From: Sphingobacterium sp. JB170
GTDB lineage: Bacteria > Bacteroidota > Bacteroidia > Sphingobacteriales > Sphingobacteriaceae
Reading direction: 5' to 3'
Assembly (NCBI RefSeq): GCF_900163865.1
Contig: NZ_FUKU01000033.1
Coordinates: 1-52,675 of the forward strand
DNA: 52,675 nucleotides
Shown: in pieces, positions 25,298-33,752 of the stretch
How the letters are laid out: every line of letters starts with the position of its first letter
How positions within the stretch are numbered: the first letter of the stretch is position 1
Made by a program: the position numbers and the translations under genes
Notes under the pieces: model-generated
What the model was told of the DNA's origin: nothing
The model's input: the letters and a program-made list of their open reading frames with translations, nothing else
Database searches by the model: none

Positions 25298-26244
25298 TTA
25301 TTTTTTAAATGAGATAGTTTTAACTCGCTTGGACTGAAGCCAAATTTTCTTTTAAAAGCTGCGGAAAAATGGGTGACATTTTTATAACCAATCATATCGC
25401 TAATACTTGAAACATTCATTTCAGAATTATACAACATTTTATGAGCCTCTTCCATTTTGTGGTTTTGAATAAACTCAAAGACCGGCACTCCAAAGAGTTC
25501 CTTAAAACCTTTTTTCAAAGTGTACTCGTTCGTTCCTACGAGGGTTGCCAGTTCGTTAACGGTTATCCACTGATTCAGTTTTGAAGTGATGATTTTTCTT
25601 GCCTTGTAAATTTTATTTACATCCGCTTTCTTTAAAGAGCAGAAAACACTGAAATCATGGTTCTCCATCTGTTCAAACTGTAAGAGAAGCAAACGTAATG
25701 TAAGTGATTCTATGTGAAGTTTCAAGAACATACCTTTTCTTTTGGATTGGAAAATTTCTTCTAAGCAATCACGCATGAGTGGCGTTATAGGAAGCTGATG
25801 TTTGTGGTAAGGAGCAGTCATGTAATGATGAAATGAAAAATGAAAAAACCATCTGTTATCCATTTCTTTCAGGTAGTCATCAATATATTCACATTTTAAT
25901 TGCATCAAACAACAAGAGGAATGCGAACTTAAGTTTATCTGGTCTTTCTTCTGAGTATTGAGTGAATAAGCTTGCTCATTGGCAGCTAGTGTCATACTCT
26001 CATTTTGTCCAGCACCAAATGTTCCATTTCCTGAAAACTGATAATAAAAAACAACACTATTTTCTTTGCAATCAACATCCAACACAATATATTGATTGGA
26101 TGAATTCTCGATGTAAACAATCTTTATTTTATCCAATATAATTTCATGTCTGTAAATTCCCGAACTTTCTTTCTTCCTATATACAACAGGAAAGGAAGTT
26201 AAATTTGGAGTAATGCTATTATAGCTTGTTGCTACGAAGTTCAT
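25291..26244 (-). CDS. AraC-family regulator (YbtA/PchR-like), last gene of the import operon
   Basis: This is about 317 residues from the ATG at 26244, which overlaps the stop of the ABC gene as ATGA; in-frame ATGs further upstream lie within that gene and are less likely. The C-terminal double helix-turn-helix is clear (VNELATLVGTNEYTLKKGFKELFGVPVFEF, then VSSISDMIGYKNVTHFSAAFKRKFGFSPSE). The N-terminal half is a ligand-binding jelly-roll-like region. This architecture fits regulators that bind a ferric siderophore and activate its uptake genes. The tandem ACGTCACA sites before the TonB receptor are a possible target. It is a paralogue of the protein at 32422-33402. Confidence 0.87.
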   Translation of the reverse strand: MNFVATSYNSITPNLTSFPVVYRKKESSGIYRHEIILDKIKIVYIENSSNQYIVLDVDCKENSVVFYYQFSGNGTFGAGQNESMTLAANEQAYSLNTQKKDQINLSSHSSCCLMQLKCEYIDDYLKEMDNRWFFHFSFHHYMTAPYHKHQLPITPLMRDCLEEIFQSKRKGMFLKLHIESLTLRLLLLQFEQMENHDFSVFCSLKKADVNKIYKARKIITSKLNQWITVNELATLVGTNEYTLKKGFKELFGVPVFEFIQNHKMEEAHKMLYNSEMNVSSISDMIGYKNVTHFSAAFKRKFGFSPSELKLSHLKNKK

Positions 26245-27965
26245 TTTTTTACTTTCCATCCGCCAGATTTTTGCTGTATATCCCACATTCTGTGGTAAAT
26301 ACCGTTTCTATTCAATAATACTGTATGCGTTCCGTTTTCGGCGATTTTACCATTTTCCAAAACCAATATCTGATTGGCTTTTTGAATGGTTGCTAATTTG
26401 TGGGCAATAACCACAACGGTTTTAGATTTTACCAGTTCCTGGATAGCTTGCTGAATGTAAATCTCGTTTTCAGGGTCAAGGCTTGCCGTGGCTTCGTCCA
26501 ATAAAACAATTGGAGCATCTTTCAGTAGAGCACGGGCAATGCTGATACGCTGTTTTTGCCCGCCCGAAAGTTTACTGCCGCCTTCACCAACCAGCGTGTC
26601 CATTCCATCGGGAAACTCCCAGGCAAAACTCAATACCTGTGCTTTGTCGGCTGCTTCGATGATTTCTTCCTTTGTAGCATTAGGCTTACCGATTTTAATG
26701 TTGTTATAAATGGTATCGTCAAACAGATAGACTTCCTGAAAGACTTCGCTGATGAAGCCGTAAAATTTATCCTGATTGATGTTTCGAATGTCCACACCAC
26801 CAATTTTGATGCTTCCGGAATTGACATCCCAAAAACGTGCAATGAGCGAAGCAATTGTTGTCTTACCGGAACCGGAATGCCCCACCAAGGCGAGCATTGA
26901 TTTCTCTGGAACGGTAAAGCTCAAATCCTGAACCGTCATTTTATCCAGATAGCCGAAACTTACCTTTTCAAAAGCAATATCAAAACGGGTAGGCAACTCA
27001 TCTTTGCCGGTTTCCATTGTCGGTTCTTCCATCACATTGACGACACGGTTCAGGCTCTCGTTCATATACCGAAGAATCAAATAATCAACCATTACCACTT
27101 TCAAGGGATTGTAAAGGTTATACCCCATTATCAGAAACGTAATCAATACCGGAATGGTAATGGAGTTTCCACTCAGGTAATATAATCCCAAAGCGACCAT
27201 TGCCAGAAAACCGATTTCAAACACGATACCTGCCGTAATGACAAACGGACCGGGAACGGCTTCCATTTTGATGCTTTTCTTCCGTAAATCCTCAAAAGCA
27301 TGTTCCAGGCCTTTGTGTCTTTCACCTGTTAAACCATAAGATTTCAAATGACGGATGCCCTGTACATATTCCAGAAATTTAGCCCCCATTGTATTGCGTG
27401 CTGCAATTTGCCTTTTACCCAATTTGCTCACAAAATAATTTGCCAATGCCAAAAACGGATAGATTAAAGGTAAAGCAGTCAACAGGCAAAGTGCCAAACG
27501 CCAGTCGTAAATAAACAGAAAGATGGAAAGTACCACTGTTCCAAATGCTGCCGATGCCAGATTGCCGACACTATGCCCGAAAATACCTTCAAAGTTGGCC
27601 ACGTCCTGTAATACCACGGAAGCGATTTCTCCCGGATCTTTCTTCTTGAAAAAGCCCAGTGAGAATTTCTGGATGCGGTTTCCCAATTTAATACGCAGCT
27701 TGGTGGATAAATCATACACCCAGATGTTGGATTTAACCATTGACTTGGAAGCTATGAAGAACTGTATCACCAACATTATTGCCATCAATCCCACTACTGT
27801 CCAGATCTTGCTTTTATCCGGCTGATCGGAAAACAGTTCCCAGATAATGACCAGCAAAATTCCCGAAGGTGCTGCTATAAAAATGCTGTGAACGATTTCC
27901 CAAAGAGCAACTTTCCAGGTTTCTTTTCGGTTGAATGAAGTAACGTATTGTAAGTTCTTGATCAT
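26241..27965 (-). CDS. ABC transporter, fused membrane and ATPase domains (YbtQ/IrtB-like half)
   Basis: This 574-residue type IV (exporter-fold) ABC half-transporter has six predicted membrane segments in about 20-310, then an NBD with Walker A GHSGSGKTTIA (about 362-372), signature LSGGQKQRISIARA, Walker B IVLLDEATASLDP and H-loop IAHKLATI. It pairs with a second half-transporter in the same operon (30533-32284). Heterodimers of this fold encoded beside a SIP reductase import ferric siderophores in YbtPQ and IrtAB, so import is the favoured reading. A broken copy of the 3' end of this gene lies at 18463-18648. Confidence 0.88.
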   Translation of the reverse strand: MIKNLQYVTSFNRKETWKVALWEIVHSIFIAAPSGILLVIIWELFSDQPDKSKIWTVVGLMAIMLVIQFFIASKSMVKSNIWVYDLSTKLRIKLGNRIQKFSLGFFKKKDPGEIASVVLQDVANFEGIFGHSVGNLASAAFGTVVLSIFLFIYDWRLALCLLTALPLIYPFLALANYFVSKLGKRQIAARNTMGAKFLEYVQGIRHLKSYGLTGERHKGLEHAFEDLRKKSIKMEAVPGPFVITAGIVFEIGFLAMVALGLYYLSGNSITIPVLITFLIMGYNLYNPLKVVMVDYLILRYMNESLNRVVNVMEEPTMETGKDELPTRFDIAFEKVSFGYLDKMTVQDLSFTVPEKSMLALVGHSGSGKTTIASLIARFWDVNSGSIKIGGVDIRNINQDKFYGFISEVFQEVYLFDDTIYNNIKIGKPNATKEEIIEAADKAQVLSFAWEFPDGMDTLVGEGGSKLSGGQKQRISIARALLKDAPIVLLDEATASLDPENEIYIQQAIQELVKSKTVVVIAHKLATIQKANQILVLENGKIAENGTHTVLLNRNGIYHRMWDIQQKSGGWKVKK

Positions 27966-27995
27966 AATTATCTTGAATTGTCTTTGCGAAGGGTA

Positions 27996-28970
27996 TTATT
28001 TATCACTTTTTAAGCTTAAAAGGATGGCTTCAGCAGTTTCGTTTACATGCGAGATCAAGCCACCGTGTCCTGCTCCGGAAATAGATTTAACTTGAATTTT
28101 CTCCATTTTATTTTTCAGCTCATTTGCTACCGCCGGATATACGGGAATAGAGTTTGTCCCGACAATCAATGTGATGCTTCCTTGGAAGTAGTTAAGCCTT
28201 TCGGGATGAATATTGAGCCTTTCGGGATCGTTAGACTGGTCGAGCCAGGTACGGTAACTTGCCAGCATGGTACTTCTTGCCCGGTCATCAAAAACTTCTT
28301 TCCAACTGTTCTCGCCAAAGGCTACTTTCTCTATAAATTGAATAGTTCCTTCTTGTATTGCACCCTTCTCCAATAATGATTTTGACGTTGTCATTGCTTT
28401 TTTTACCTGTTGCATTTCAGTCTTATATTCAGGTTTATCTTTTAGTACCCCAAACATCGGAGGCTCATACAAAACAATACTTTCAGCTATTTCAGGATGG
28501 TCAGTAGCTAATTTCACAACAATATTGGCACCATAAGAATGGCCAATAAAATGAGCTTTCCGAAATCCTAATTTTTCGGTTAACAAAACCAAATCACTTA
28601 CATCCTGCGAAATCGTTCCTTGTTCTTTATCAGGAGTGGAAGCACTGTGTCCTCTTCTGTCATAGAGAACAATCGGATTGTTTATTTTCGTTGAAAGTAT
28701 CTCTGCAACGTGTATCCAGGAATGATGATCATCCCACGAACCATGAACGAATACAATCGGTGTTCCTTCGCCTTTTTTATAGCGTACGCCCAAATCGGCA
28801 TCGCCTATATTTACAAGGTGAAGCGGGTTTTTATCCTGAAATGATGCTTGAACCCAATCACTTCTTTTCGATTGGGTTTGTGCAGAAATCTTATTGACAG
28901 AAAGCACCATAATGCTGAACGATAGCAGTAAGCATACTTTAAAGCTGTATTTAAAATCGAGTATCTTCAT
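27996..28970 (-). CDS. Secreted alpha/beta hydrolase
   Basis: This 324-residue protein has a Sec signal peptide (KVCLLLSFSIMVLSVNKISAQ). The fold is marked by VFVHGSWDDHHSW (oxyanion HG, about 73-85), nucleophile G-H-S-Y-G-A-N near 143-149 and a C-terminal catalytic His in GAGHGGLISH. Its place between a SIP reductase and an ABC importer suggests action on the imported ligand, for example esterolysis of a siderophore. But the signal peptide places it outside the cytoplasm, so ligand trimming before uptake or an unrelated detoxifying esterase are also possible. Confidence 0.8.
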   Translation of the reverse strand: MKILDFKYSFKVCLLLSFSIMVLSVNKISAQTQSKRSDWVQASFQDKNPLHLVNIGDADLGVRYKKGEGTPIVFVHGSWDDHHSWIHVAEILSTKINNPIVLYDRRGHSASTPDKEQGTISQDVSDLVLLTEKLGFRKAHFIGHSYGANIVVKLATDHPEIAESIVLYEPPMFGVLKDKPEYKTEMQQVKKAMTTSKSLLEKGAIQEGTIQFIEKVAFGENSWKEVFDDRARSTMLASYRTWLDQSNDPERLNIHPERLNYFQGSITLIVGTNSIPVYPAVANELKNKMEKIQVKSISGAGHGGLISHVNETAEAILLSLKSDK

Positions 28971-28986
28971 TTTTTTTGGTATAAGC

Positions 28987-29010
28987 TAATTGAAAGTGCA
29001 TTTTCAATTA
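28987..29010 (-). repeat. Intergenic hairpin within the import operon
   Basis: TAATTGAAA (28987-28995) and TTTCAATTA (29002-29010) are perfect complements around a 6-nt loop, in the gap between the hydrolase and SIP genes. A related TTGAAAG/CTTTCAA hairpin is found at 30485-30527. These may set differential mRNA stability along the operon. Confidence 0.55.
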
Positions 29011-29020
29011 TCCATTATTA

Positions 29021-29755
29021 TTAAAGTCCTGTTTTCCCTTCTACCCAATAAGGTTCTGTTTGAATTTGTTTGCTTGTAAAACCATTTCCAATAAGAAATT
29101 TCTTTATTGACAAAATAGATTTTGCATTTCCGGTCAGGTAAAAACTTGTTTCGCTTTTATTTAGATTTTCTTGTTTCAACAATTCTTCTAATTTCAATAT
29201 TGCGTTGTTAGCTTTTGTGCTTTCATCTTTTGAAACTGTAAAAACATCCAATCCCAACACCTGTGTCCAATGCTTGTTCTTATGGTCTAATTCTGCAATT
29301 CCAAAAAACTGATGATTTTGTATTTCAGTTTCATTTTTAATGCAGACGAAAGAACCCAACGAGGTTTCATCGCCAAAGGCAATATGTATTTTGAATTCAG
29401 GATTGTATCTAATCTTTCCGCCGGGACCTAACAGGTTTAATTTATTTCCAACTTTTAGATTTTCTACCCATTTGCTTCCAGGGCCTTTGTCGTGCAGGTA
29501 GAACAAGACATCACAGACACCTGCTTCCCGATTAAAATATGAAGGCGTATAATGTCTGAACTCCGTATCACTGATCCTGAACTCGATGACATTCCCCGGA
29601 ATAAACTCCTTTTTGACGTTTGCAAAATCTCCTTCAAATCGAATTTTTCTTAATCGAGGTTGCAAATCTTCAATTGCAATAACTTTAACCGGATGATACA
29701 TCCCGCTAAAAAGTGATTCCATTGCATTTGCCATCCATTTAGGTACTTTAGGCAT
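29021..29755 (-). CDS. Siderophore-interacting protein (SIP-family FAD ferric reductase)
   Basis: This 244-residue protein has the SIP layout: an N-terminal FAD-binding beta barrel (VKVIAIEDLQPRLRKIRFEGDF, and R-H-Y-T-P-S-Y, the flavin-binding RxYTxR-like strand), then a C-terminal NAD(P)H-binding half (HIAFGDETSLGSF), ending with YWVEGKTGL, comparable to the YWR-x-G terminus of ViuB/FscN-type proteins. SIPs reduce ferric siderophores in the cytoplasm to release Fe2+. Adjacent to two exporter-fold ABC half-transporters it completes the IrtAB-like scheme in which import and reduction are coupled, here on separate polypeptides. Confidence 0.85.
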   Translation of the reverse strand: MPKVPKWMANAMESLFSGMYHPVKVIAIEDLQPRLRKIRFEGDFANVKKEFIPGNVIEFRISDTEFRHYTPSYFNREAGVCDVLFYLHDKGPGSKWVENLKVGNKLNLLGPGGKIRYNPEFKIHIAFGDETSLGSFVCIKNETEIQNHQFFGIAELDHKNKHWTQVLGLDVFTVSKDESTKANNAILKLEELLKQENLNKSETSFYLTGNAKSILSIKKFLIGNGFTSKQIQTEPYWVEGKTGL

Positions 29756-29790
29756 AGTATTTTTACTTAATTATGTTTTAGCATTGACCA

Positions 29791-30462
29791 TTATCCATTT
29801 CTCCGTGTCAACCATCCCATATAAATAGCGGATTGAAAAAAGCGAAGTGGAGGCTCAAATCCTGCTTCCTGCAACAATTCCGACAATCTTTGTTCAGAAA
29901 CTGCATACAGCTCATTTTCAATTCTGTTCAGGCTATTATCTATTTGCTCTTCGTCTAATCCGTCAGGTAAAAGGAGCCGTAGAACATTCAGGTTTTGTTT
30001 GATTTGACTTTTGTCGCCAGTGATGTCCAACATTACAAATGGAGCACCCGAAACCAGTCTTTCAGAAACATCCTTTAATAAACGGAGTTTATCGCCGTTG
30101 TCTTCCATAAAATGTAAAACCAGCAAAAGCGTAGCGGCACTGAATTTCTTTTCCTTATCTAAATCACACAATAAGCCGGTCATTAATTCTACATTCTCAA
30201 AATCTTGAAACCTTTCCTTTGCCTGCGTAATCATTTGAGGAGAAGGATCTATACCGGTTATTTTCCAGTGCTCGGTTGTTTGGACAAATCGTTCTATTTC
30301 ATTCCCCGTTCCGCAACCCACTACCAACAAATCTTTTTGTTCCGTTTCGCTCAACAGATTGGGCAAATGGTCTAAAAAAAAGTTATAACCGGGTATCCAG
30401 GTTTCTACAAACTGATTATATCCTGATGCTCTTTCATTTTCAAATAGTTCTATTTTGCTCAT
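29791..30462 (-). CDS. Class I SAM-dependent methyltransferase
   Basis: This 223-residue protein has motif I LLVVGCGTGNE (about 45-55), an acidic ribose-binding residue in TGIDPSPQMI and motif IV-like AATLLLVLHFMED. The remaining fold is standard Rossmann. The gap to the SIP gene is 35 bp. The substrate is unknown; in the context of siderophore uptake it might modify the ligand or a toxic intermediate, but nothing in the sequence says so. Confidence 0.8.
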   Translation of the reverse strand: MSKIELFENERASGYNQFVETWIPGYNFFLDHLPNLLSETEQKDLLVVGCGTGNEIERFVQTTEHWKITGIDPSPQMITQAKERFQDFENVELMTGLLCDLDKEKKFSAATLLLVLHFMEDNGDKLRLLKDVSERLVSGAPFVMLDITGDKSQIKQNLNVLRLLLPDGLDEEQIDNSLNRIENELYAVSEQRLSELLQEAGFEPPLRFFQSAIYMGWLTRRNG

Positions 30463-30484
30463 TTTTATTTAGTTGAAAGTTGAG

Positions 30485-30527
30485 AATGGAAAGTTGAAAG
30501 ATCATTTTCCACTTTCAATTGTCCATT
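30485..30527 (-). repeat. Intergenic hairpin and repeated AT-rich word
   Basis: Arms 30485-30500 (AATGGAAAGTTGAAAG) and 30512-30527 (CTTTCAATTGTCCATT) pair at 14 of 16 positions. The following word ATTGTCCATTATCCATT (30518-30534) recurs with one change at 29783-29799, and a shorter form occurs at 29006. The three gaps of the same operon thus share a repeat. Confidence 0.5.
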
Positions 30528-30532
30528 ATCCA

Positions 30533-32284
30533 TTAAATTACAAACTCTTTCGCCCTAATGTGGGCATTCCACATTCGTTGGTATAATTCGCTTTGCTTCA
30601 ACAACTCATCGTGATTGCCTTTTGTGGATAATTGCCCTTTATCAAACAACAATATCTGGTCGGCATCGGTAATGGTGCTCAAACGATGAGCGATGATCAG
30701 TACGGTTTTGTTTTTTATCAGTTGGCTGAATGCCTGCTGGATCTTATATTCATTTTCAGGGTCGGCAAATGCCGTGGCTTCGTCCAATATCAAAACAGGG
30801 GCATCTTTCAGGATAGCTCTCGCCAATTGAAAACGCTGCTGCTCCCCACCGCTGAGGTGCACACCGGATTGCCCGAAAAGCGTTTCATATCCATTGGGCA
30901 AGCTCAATATCAAATCGTGAATTTGTGCAGCCTTGGCGGCTTGTTCTACTTCTTCACGGGTTTTGTCCATACCCATTCTGATGTTTTCATACATCGTTTG
31001 CTGAAACATAAAACTGTCCTGAAAGACAAAGGAAACCATCTGCATCAGCTGCTCGGTAGGAATTTTCCTTATGTCAATTCCCCCGATATAGATCCCTCCG
31101 TTATTTACATCCCAAAACCTGGACAGTAATTGTCCCACGGTACTTTTTCCTGCTCCTGAAGGACCAACCAAAGCCGTTATGGTGTTTTCTCTTATTTCAA
31201 AGCTGATATTGTTTAATACCCAATTCTTATGCTGATAGGCAAAAGAAACATCCTGAAATTCGATGTTGAAATTTTCTGGCTTTCTGACTTCCCCATATTC
31301 CTTTAAATCTTCCTGGTACAGCAGTTCATCAATCTGTTCAACGCCACGATTGATGATGGAAAGCTGCATTCCCATATTGCTCAACACAAAAAGCGGTTTG
31401 ATATAACCCGTTCCCAAAATCAGGAACAATAAAAATGTCGCAAGTGTAACCCCGTTCTGAAAATACAGATATAAACCTAAAGCCAGCACCGGCAACATGG
31501 CATTGCTGGTAAAGCTCATAAACACCGCGAAGCCCGGAGTGCTGCTTTTGACCCATTCTGCCACGAAACTATTAAAACGCTTTACGGTATTGCCATATTT
31601 ATCAAATGTTTCTGCCGATTGTCCGAAAATTTTCATTACCGGCATAGCCCGCACATATTCCACAATGCCCGCATTCATATCTTCTAATGATTGATGGTAA
31701 TCCTTTATCAGTTGCTTGTTTCTGCCTCCGTACATTTTAGGTATCATTACCGCTAAAACCAACAAGGGCACAAAGCTGATGGCAGCCAGTCGCCAATCCT
31801 GTGAAAACAGGAAAATAATGGTGATGACAGGCAGGGCTACTCCCTTTACAAAATCAGGTATCTGATGGGCAATAAAACTTTCAATCCGCTCCACATCATC
31901 CGAAAGGATTTTCTTTAACGCACCGGAATTACGGTTGTTGAGGTAACCCATCGGCAGCTTTCCCACTTTATCAGCAATGAATTTCCGCAATTCATACAAA
32001 ATATTGAATGCAGCAATGTGAGATAAAATCCCGGACAGGAACAATACAATCATACTCACCACAGCAGCAATGACAGCATAAATGATGTAGGTACGTGTCA
32101 GTGTAAAATCTACTGTATCCTTAGTCAGTTCACGGATAATGTAAAATACCAGCACATAAGGTACAAGGCTTAATATAGCGTGTACTACGGCAAAAAAGCC
32201 AGATACGAAAAGCAATAATTTTCGTCTTCCTGCAATTTCCAGCAGCCTGGAAATTCCGTTTTTCTTTCTCTGTTTATCACTCAT
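30533..32284 (-). CDS. ABC transporter, fused membrane and ATPase domains (YbtP/IrtA-like half)
   Basis: Start taken at ATG 32284 (MSDKQRKKNG), because the promoter -7 box at 32346-32339 would place the transcript start downstream of the longest possible frame. The 583-residue half-transporter has six membrane segments and an NBD with Walker A GPSGAGKSTVG, signature LSGGEQQRFQLARAI, Walker B VLILDEATAFADPE and H-loop IAHRLSTI. It is the first gene of the minus-strand import operon and the likely heterodimer partner of the protein at 26241-27965. It lacks the SIP domain that is fused to mycobacterial IrtA; that function is encoded separately two genes downstream. Confidence 0.88.
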   Translation of the reverse strand: MSDKQRKKNGISRLLEIAGRRKLLLFVSGFFAVVHAILSLVPYVLVFYIIRELTKDTVDFTLTRTYIIYAVIAAVVSMIVLFLSGILSHIAAFNILYELRKFIADKVGKLPMGYLNNRNSGALKKILSDDVERIESFIAHQIPDFVKGVALPVITIIFLFSQDWRLAAISFVPLLVLAVMIPKMYGGRNKQLIKDYHQSLEDMNAGIVEYVRAMPVMKIFGQSAETFDKYGNTVKRFNSFVAEWVKSSTPGFAVFMSFTSNAMLPVLALGLYLYFQNGVTLATFLLFLILGTGYIKPLFVLSNMGMQLSIINRGVEQIDELLYQEDLKEYGEVRKPENFNIEFQDVSFAYQHKNWVLNNISFEIRENTITALVGPSGAGKSTVGQLLSRFWDVNNGGIYIGGIDIRKIPTEQLMQMVSFVFQDSFMFQQTMYENIRMGMDKTREEVEQAAKAAQIHDLILSLPNGYETLFGQSGVHLSGGEQQRFQLARAILKDAPVLILDEATAFADPENEYKIQQAFSQLIKNKTVLIIAHRLSTITDADQILLFDKGQLSTKGNHDELLKQSELYQRMWNAHIRAKEFVI

Positions 32285-32328
32285 TGGTAAAATATAGCCC
32301 TCTATTAAGAATGGTTCTAAATTATTTA

Positions 32329-32366
32329 TAACTTTGTACAAAGATAAAAAGTTAGATTATACTAAC
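32329..32366. promoter_or_regulatory. Divergent promoters with DtxR-type operator
   Basis: On the minus strand the operator reads GTTAGTATAATCTAAC (32366-32351) and is followed after 4 bp by the -7 box TATCTTTG (32346-32339), serving the import operon. On the plus strand another -7 box TAACTTTG (32329-32336) faces the AraC gene. The two boxes overlap through the palindrome TTTGTACAAA (32333-32342), so polymerases would compete. The operator differs by one base from those at 33527 and 51952. Confidence 0.75.
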
Positions 32367-32421
32367 AGGTATGTAAGAGGGATTAAAATGTCCGCAAAAC
32401 GGATTATTAATACAATAAGGA

Positions 32422-33402
32422 ATGAATTTACGGTTGTATGACAATGAGAAAAATATTACGCTCATAGAGAAAGAATATCCGGATTGGAATATATCTTCGG
32501 AAGAGGGTATTATTGAAAGGACCACCTTTATAGAGCACTATTTTGGTAAGGGCTTCTATAAGGAAATCTACTTTGAAGGTGTTCACATAGGCTTTGGAGA
32601 TACCCTATTGCGGAACAGTGTCCGGCTTGATTTTGAAAGTGATTTTGAAACCATAGAAATGCACTTTGCCCTAAAAGGAAAAAGTACAGTGTCAACAAAT
32701 GTTTTAGATAAGTCTGTGAGTTTTACACCGCATCAGCATAATATTATCTATGCAAATGGAATGTGCGGTAAAATGCTATGGGAAAGCGACCAGTTTCAGC
32801 TTTGTGAAATCAATCTTGCCCCTGAATTTTTTAAAAAATTCCTTCCCCTGGAACATCACCTTTTTGATGTGTTCCGAAACACAATGGAGAAAGGAAAATC
32901 GGGATTACTCGCAAAAAGTCATCATCCGGTCAGCCATAAGATGTACCAGATTGTAGATGAAATAATGAATTGCGAGCGAACAGGGATTTTTAAACGAATG
33001 TTTTTGGAAGCCAAAGTTATCGAGCTTTTATTACTTCAGTTAGAACAGTTCACAGACAATTCTTTCCTGAATACATCTATAAAGAAGGTAGATGTAGATA
33101 AAATCTATGCGGTAAGGGAGTTTATACTTCAAAATCTGGATGCAGCCTGTTCGCTTATAGATTTAGCCCATAAGGTGGGAACCAATGACTTTATCCTGAA
33201 AAAAGGTTTTAAAGAACTGTTCGGAACAACTGTTTTCGCATTCTGGAACAATGCCAAAATGGAACAGGCTAAACAATTACTCACCGAGCAAAATATGACA
33301 GTAAGCGAAGTATCCCGACAAATCGGTTATAAAAACCCACGCCATTTTTCTGCTGCTTTTAAAAGACAGTTCGGTATCCTTCCCAGCCAGTTTAAAAAGT
33401 AA
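32422..33402 (+). CDS. AraC-family regulator (PchR/YbtA-like)
   Basis: This 326-residue regulator has an N-terminal ligand domain (about 1-220) and C-terminal double helix-turn-helix (CSLIDLAHKVGTNDFILKKGFKELFGTTVFAF; VSEVSRQIGYKNPRHFSAAFKRQFGILPSQF). It is a paralogue of the AraC protein at 25291-26244. It is divergent from the ABC/SIP operon, the normal position for a PchR/YbtA-type activator of siderophore uptake. A transcription terminator follows. A short inverted repeat TCCG-N5-CGGA lies just upstream of its start, a possible autoregulatory site. Confidence 0.87.
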   Translation: MNLRLYDNEKNITLIEKEYPDWNISSEEGIIERTTFIEHYFGKGFYKEIYFEGVHIGFGDTLLRNSVRLDFESDFETIEMHFALKGKSTVSTNVLDKSVSFTPHQHNIIYANGMCGKMLWESDQFQLCEINLAPEFFKKFLPLEHHLFDVFRNTMEKGKSGLLAKSHHPVSHKMYQIVDEIMNCERTGIFKRMFLEAKVIELLLLQLEQFTDNSFLNTSIKKVDVDKIYAVREFILQNLDAACSLIDLAHKVGTNDFILKKGFKELFGTTVFAFWNNAKMEQAKQLLTEQNMTVSEVSRQIGYKNPRHFSAAFKRQFGILPSQFKK

Positions 33403-33427
33403 TTACCATATCCTTCTGCTTTTAATC

Positions 33428-33457
33428 CAATTACTCCTAACTACTCGGGAGTAATTG
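33428..33457 (+). terminator. Terminator after AraC gene
   Basis: CAATTACTCC (33428-33437) and GGAGTAATTG (33448-33457) are perfect complements with a 10-nt loop, followed by CTTTTCTAT. It isolates the AraC gene from the metalloenzyme operon. Confidence 0.75.
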
Positions 33458-33522
33458 CTTTTCTATACAATTCTATTTATAACACTCACTTTTAGTAAGC
33501 AATAAAATAATTTGTCTAATTA

Positions 33523-33554
33523 TTTTGTTAGTATTATCTAACTTATTATTTTTG
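33523..33554 (+). promoter_or_regulatory. Promoter of the metalloenzyme operon with DtxR-type operator
   Basis: A -33 TTTTG (33523-33527) and -7 TATTTTTG (33547-33554) have a 19-bp spacer. Filling that spacer is the operator GTTAGTATTATCTAAC (33527-33542), an inverted GTTAG/CTAAC with a 6-bp centre. A bound dimer would block polymerase, so repression by a metal-loaded DtxR/MntR protein is expected. Confidence 0.75.
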
Positions 33555-33581
33555 CTAATCTAATTTGTGAATTTTCAGAAT

Positions 33582-33752
33582 ATGGAGTATGTAATAGAGT
33601 TATTGGAAGAAAATAAAAAGTACCTGGAAAGAAATATCCGGGACAATAACCTGATGCAGAGCAATATGAAGAAAGCAACAGAGCAATTAAGCCAGGTTAG
33701 TCAATTAAAAAGAGCTATTAAAATTTTAAAACTAAAGAACAATAAGAGATGA
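33582..33752 (+). CDS. 56-aa helical leader protein of the metalloenzyme operon
   Basis: The ATG at 33582 is preferred; a GTG five codons upstream also exists. The product is highly charged and helical, with heptad-like spacing (YVIELLEENKKYLERN, LSQVSQLKRAIKIL), suggesting a short coiled coil. It has no Cys or His. Its stop overlaps the dismutase start (ATGA), so it is a genuine translated part of the operon. I do not recognise a family. Confidence 0.6.
   Translation: MEYVIELLEENKKYLERNIRDNNLMQSNMKKATEQLSQVSQLKRAIKILKLKNNKR

Noticed and set aside
26241..26286. Longer start for the AraC protein at 26286
   Set aside because: It would overlap the ABC gene by 45 bp; the ATGA overlap at 26244 is the usual coupling arrangement and keeps the whole domain.
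30632..31129. 165-codon plus-strand frame opposite the ABC exporter gene
   Set aside because: It mirrors the conserved ATPase domain on the other strand and shows no protein-like motifs of its own.
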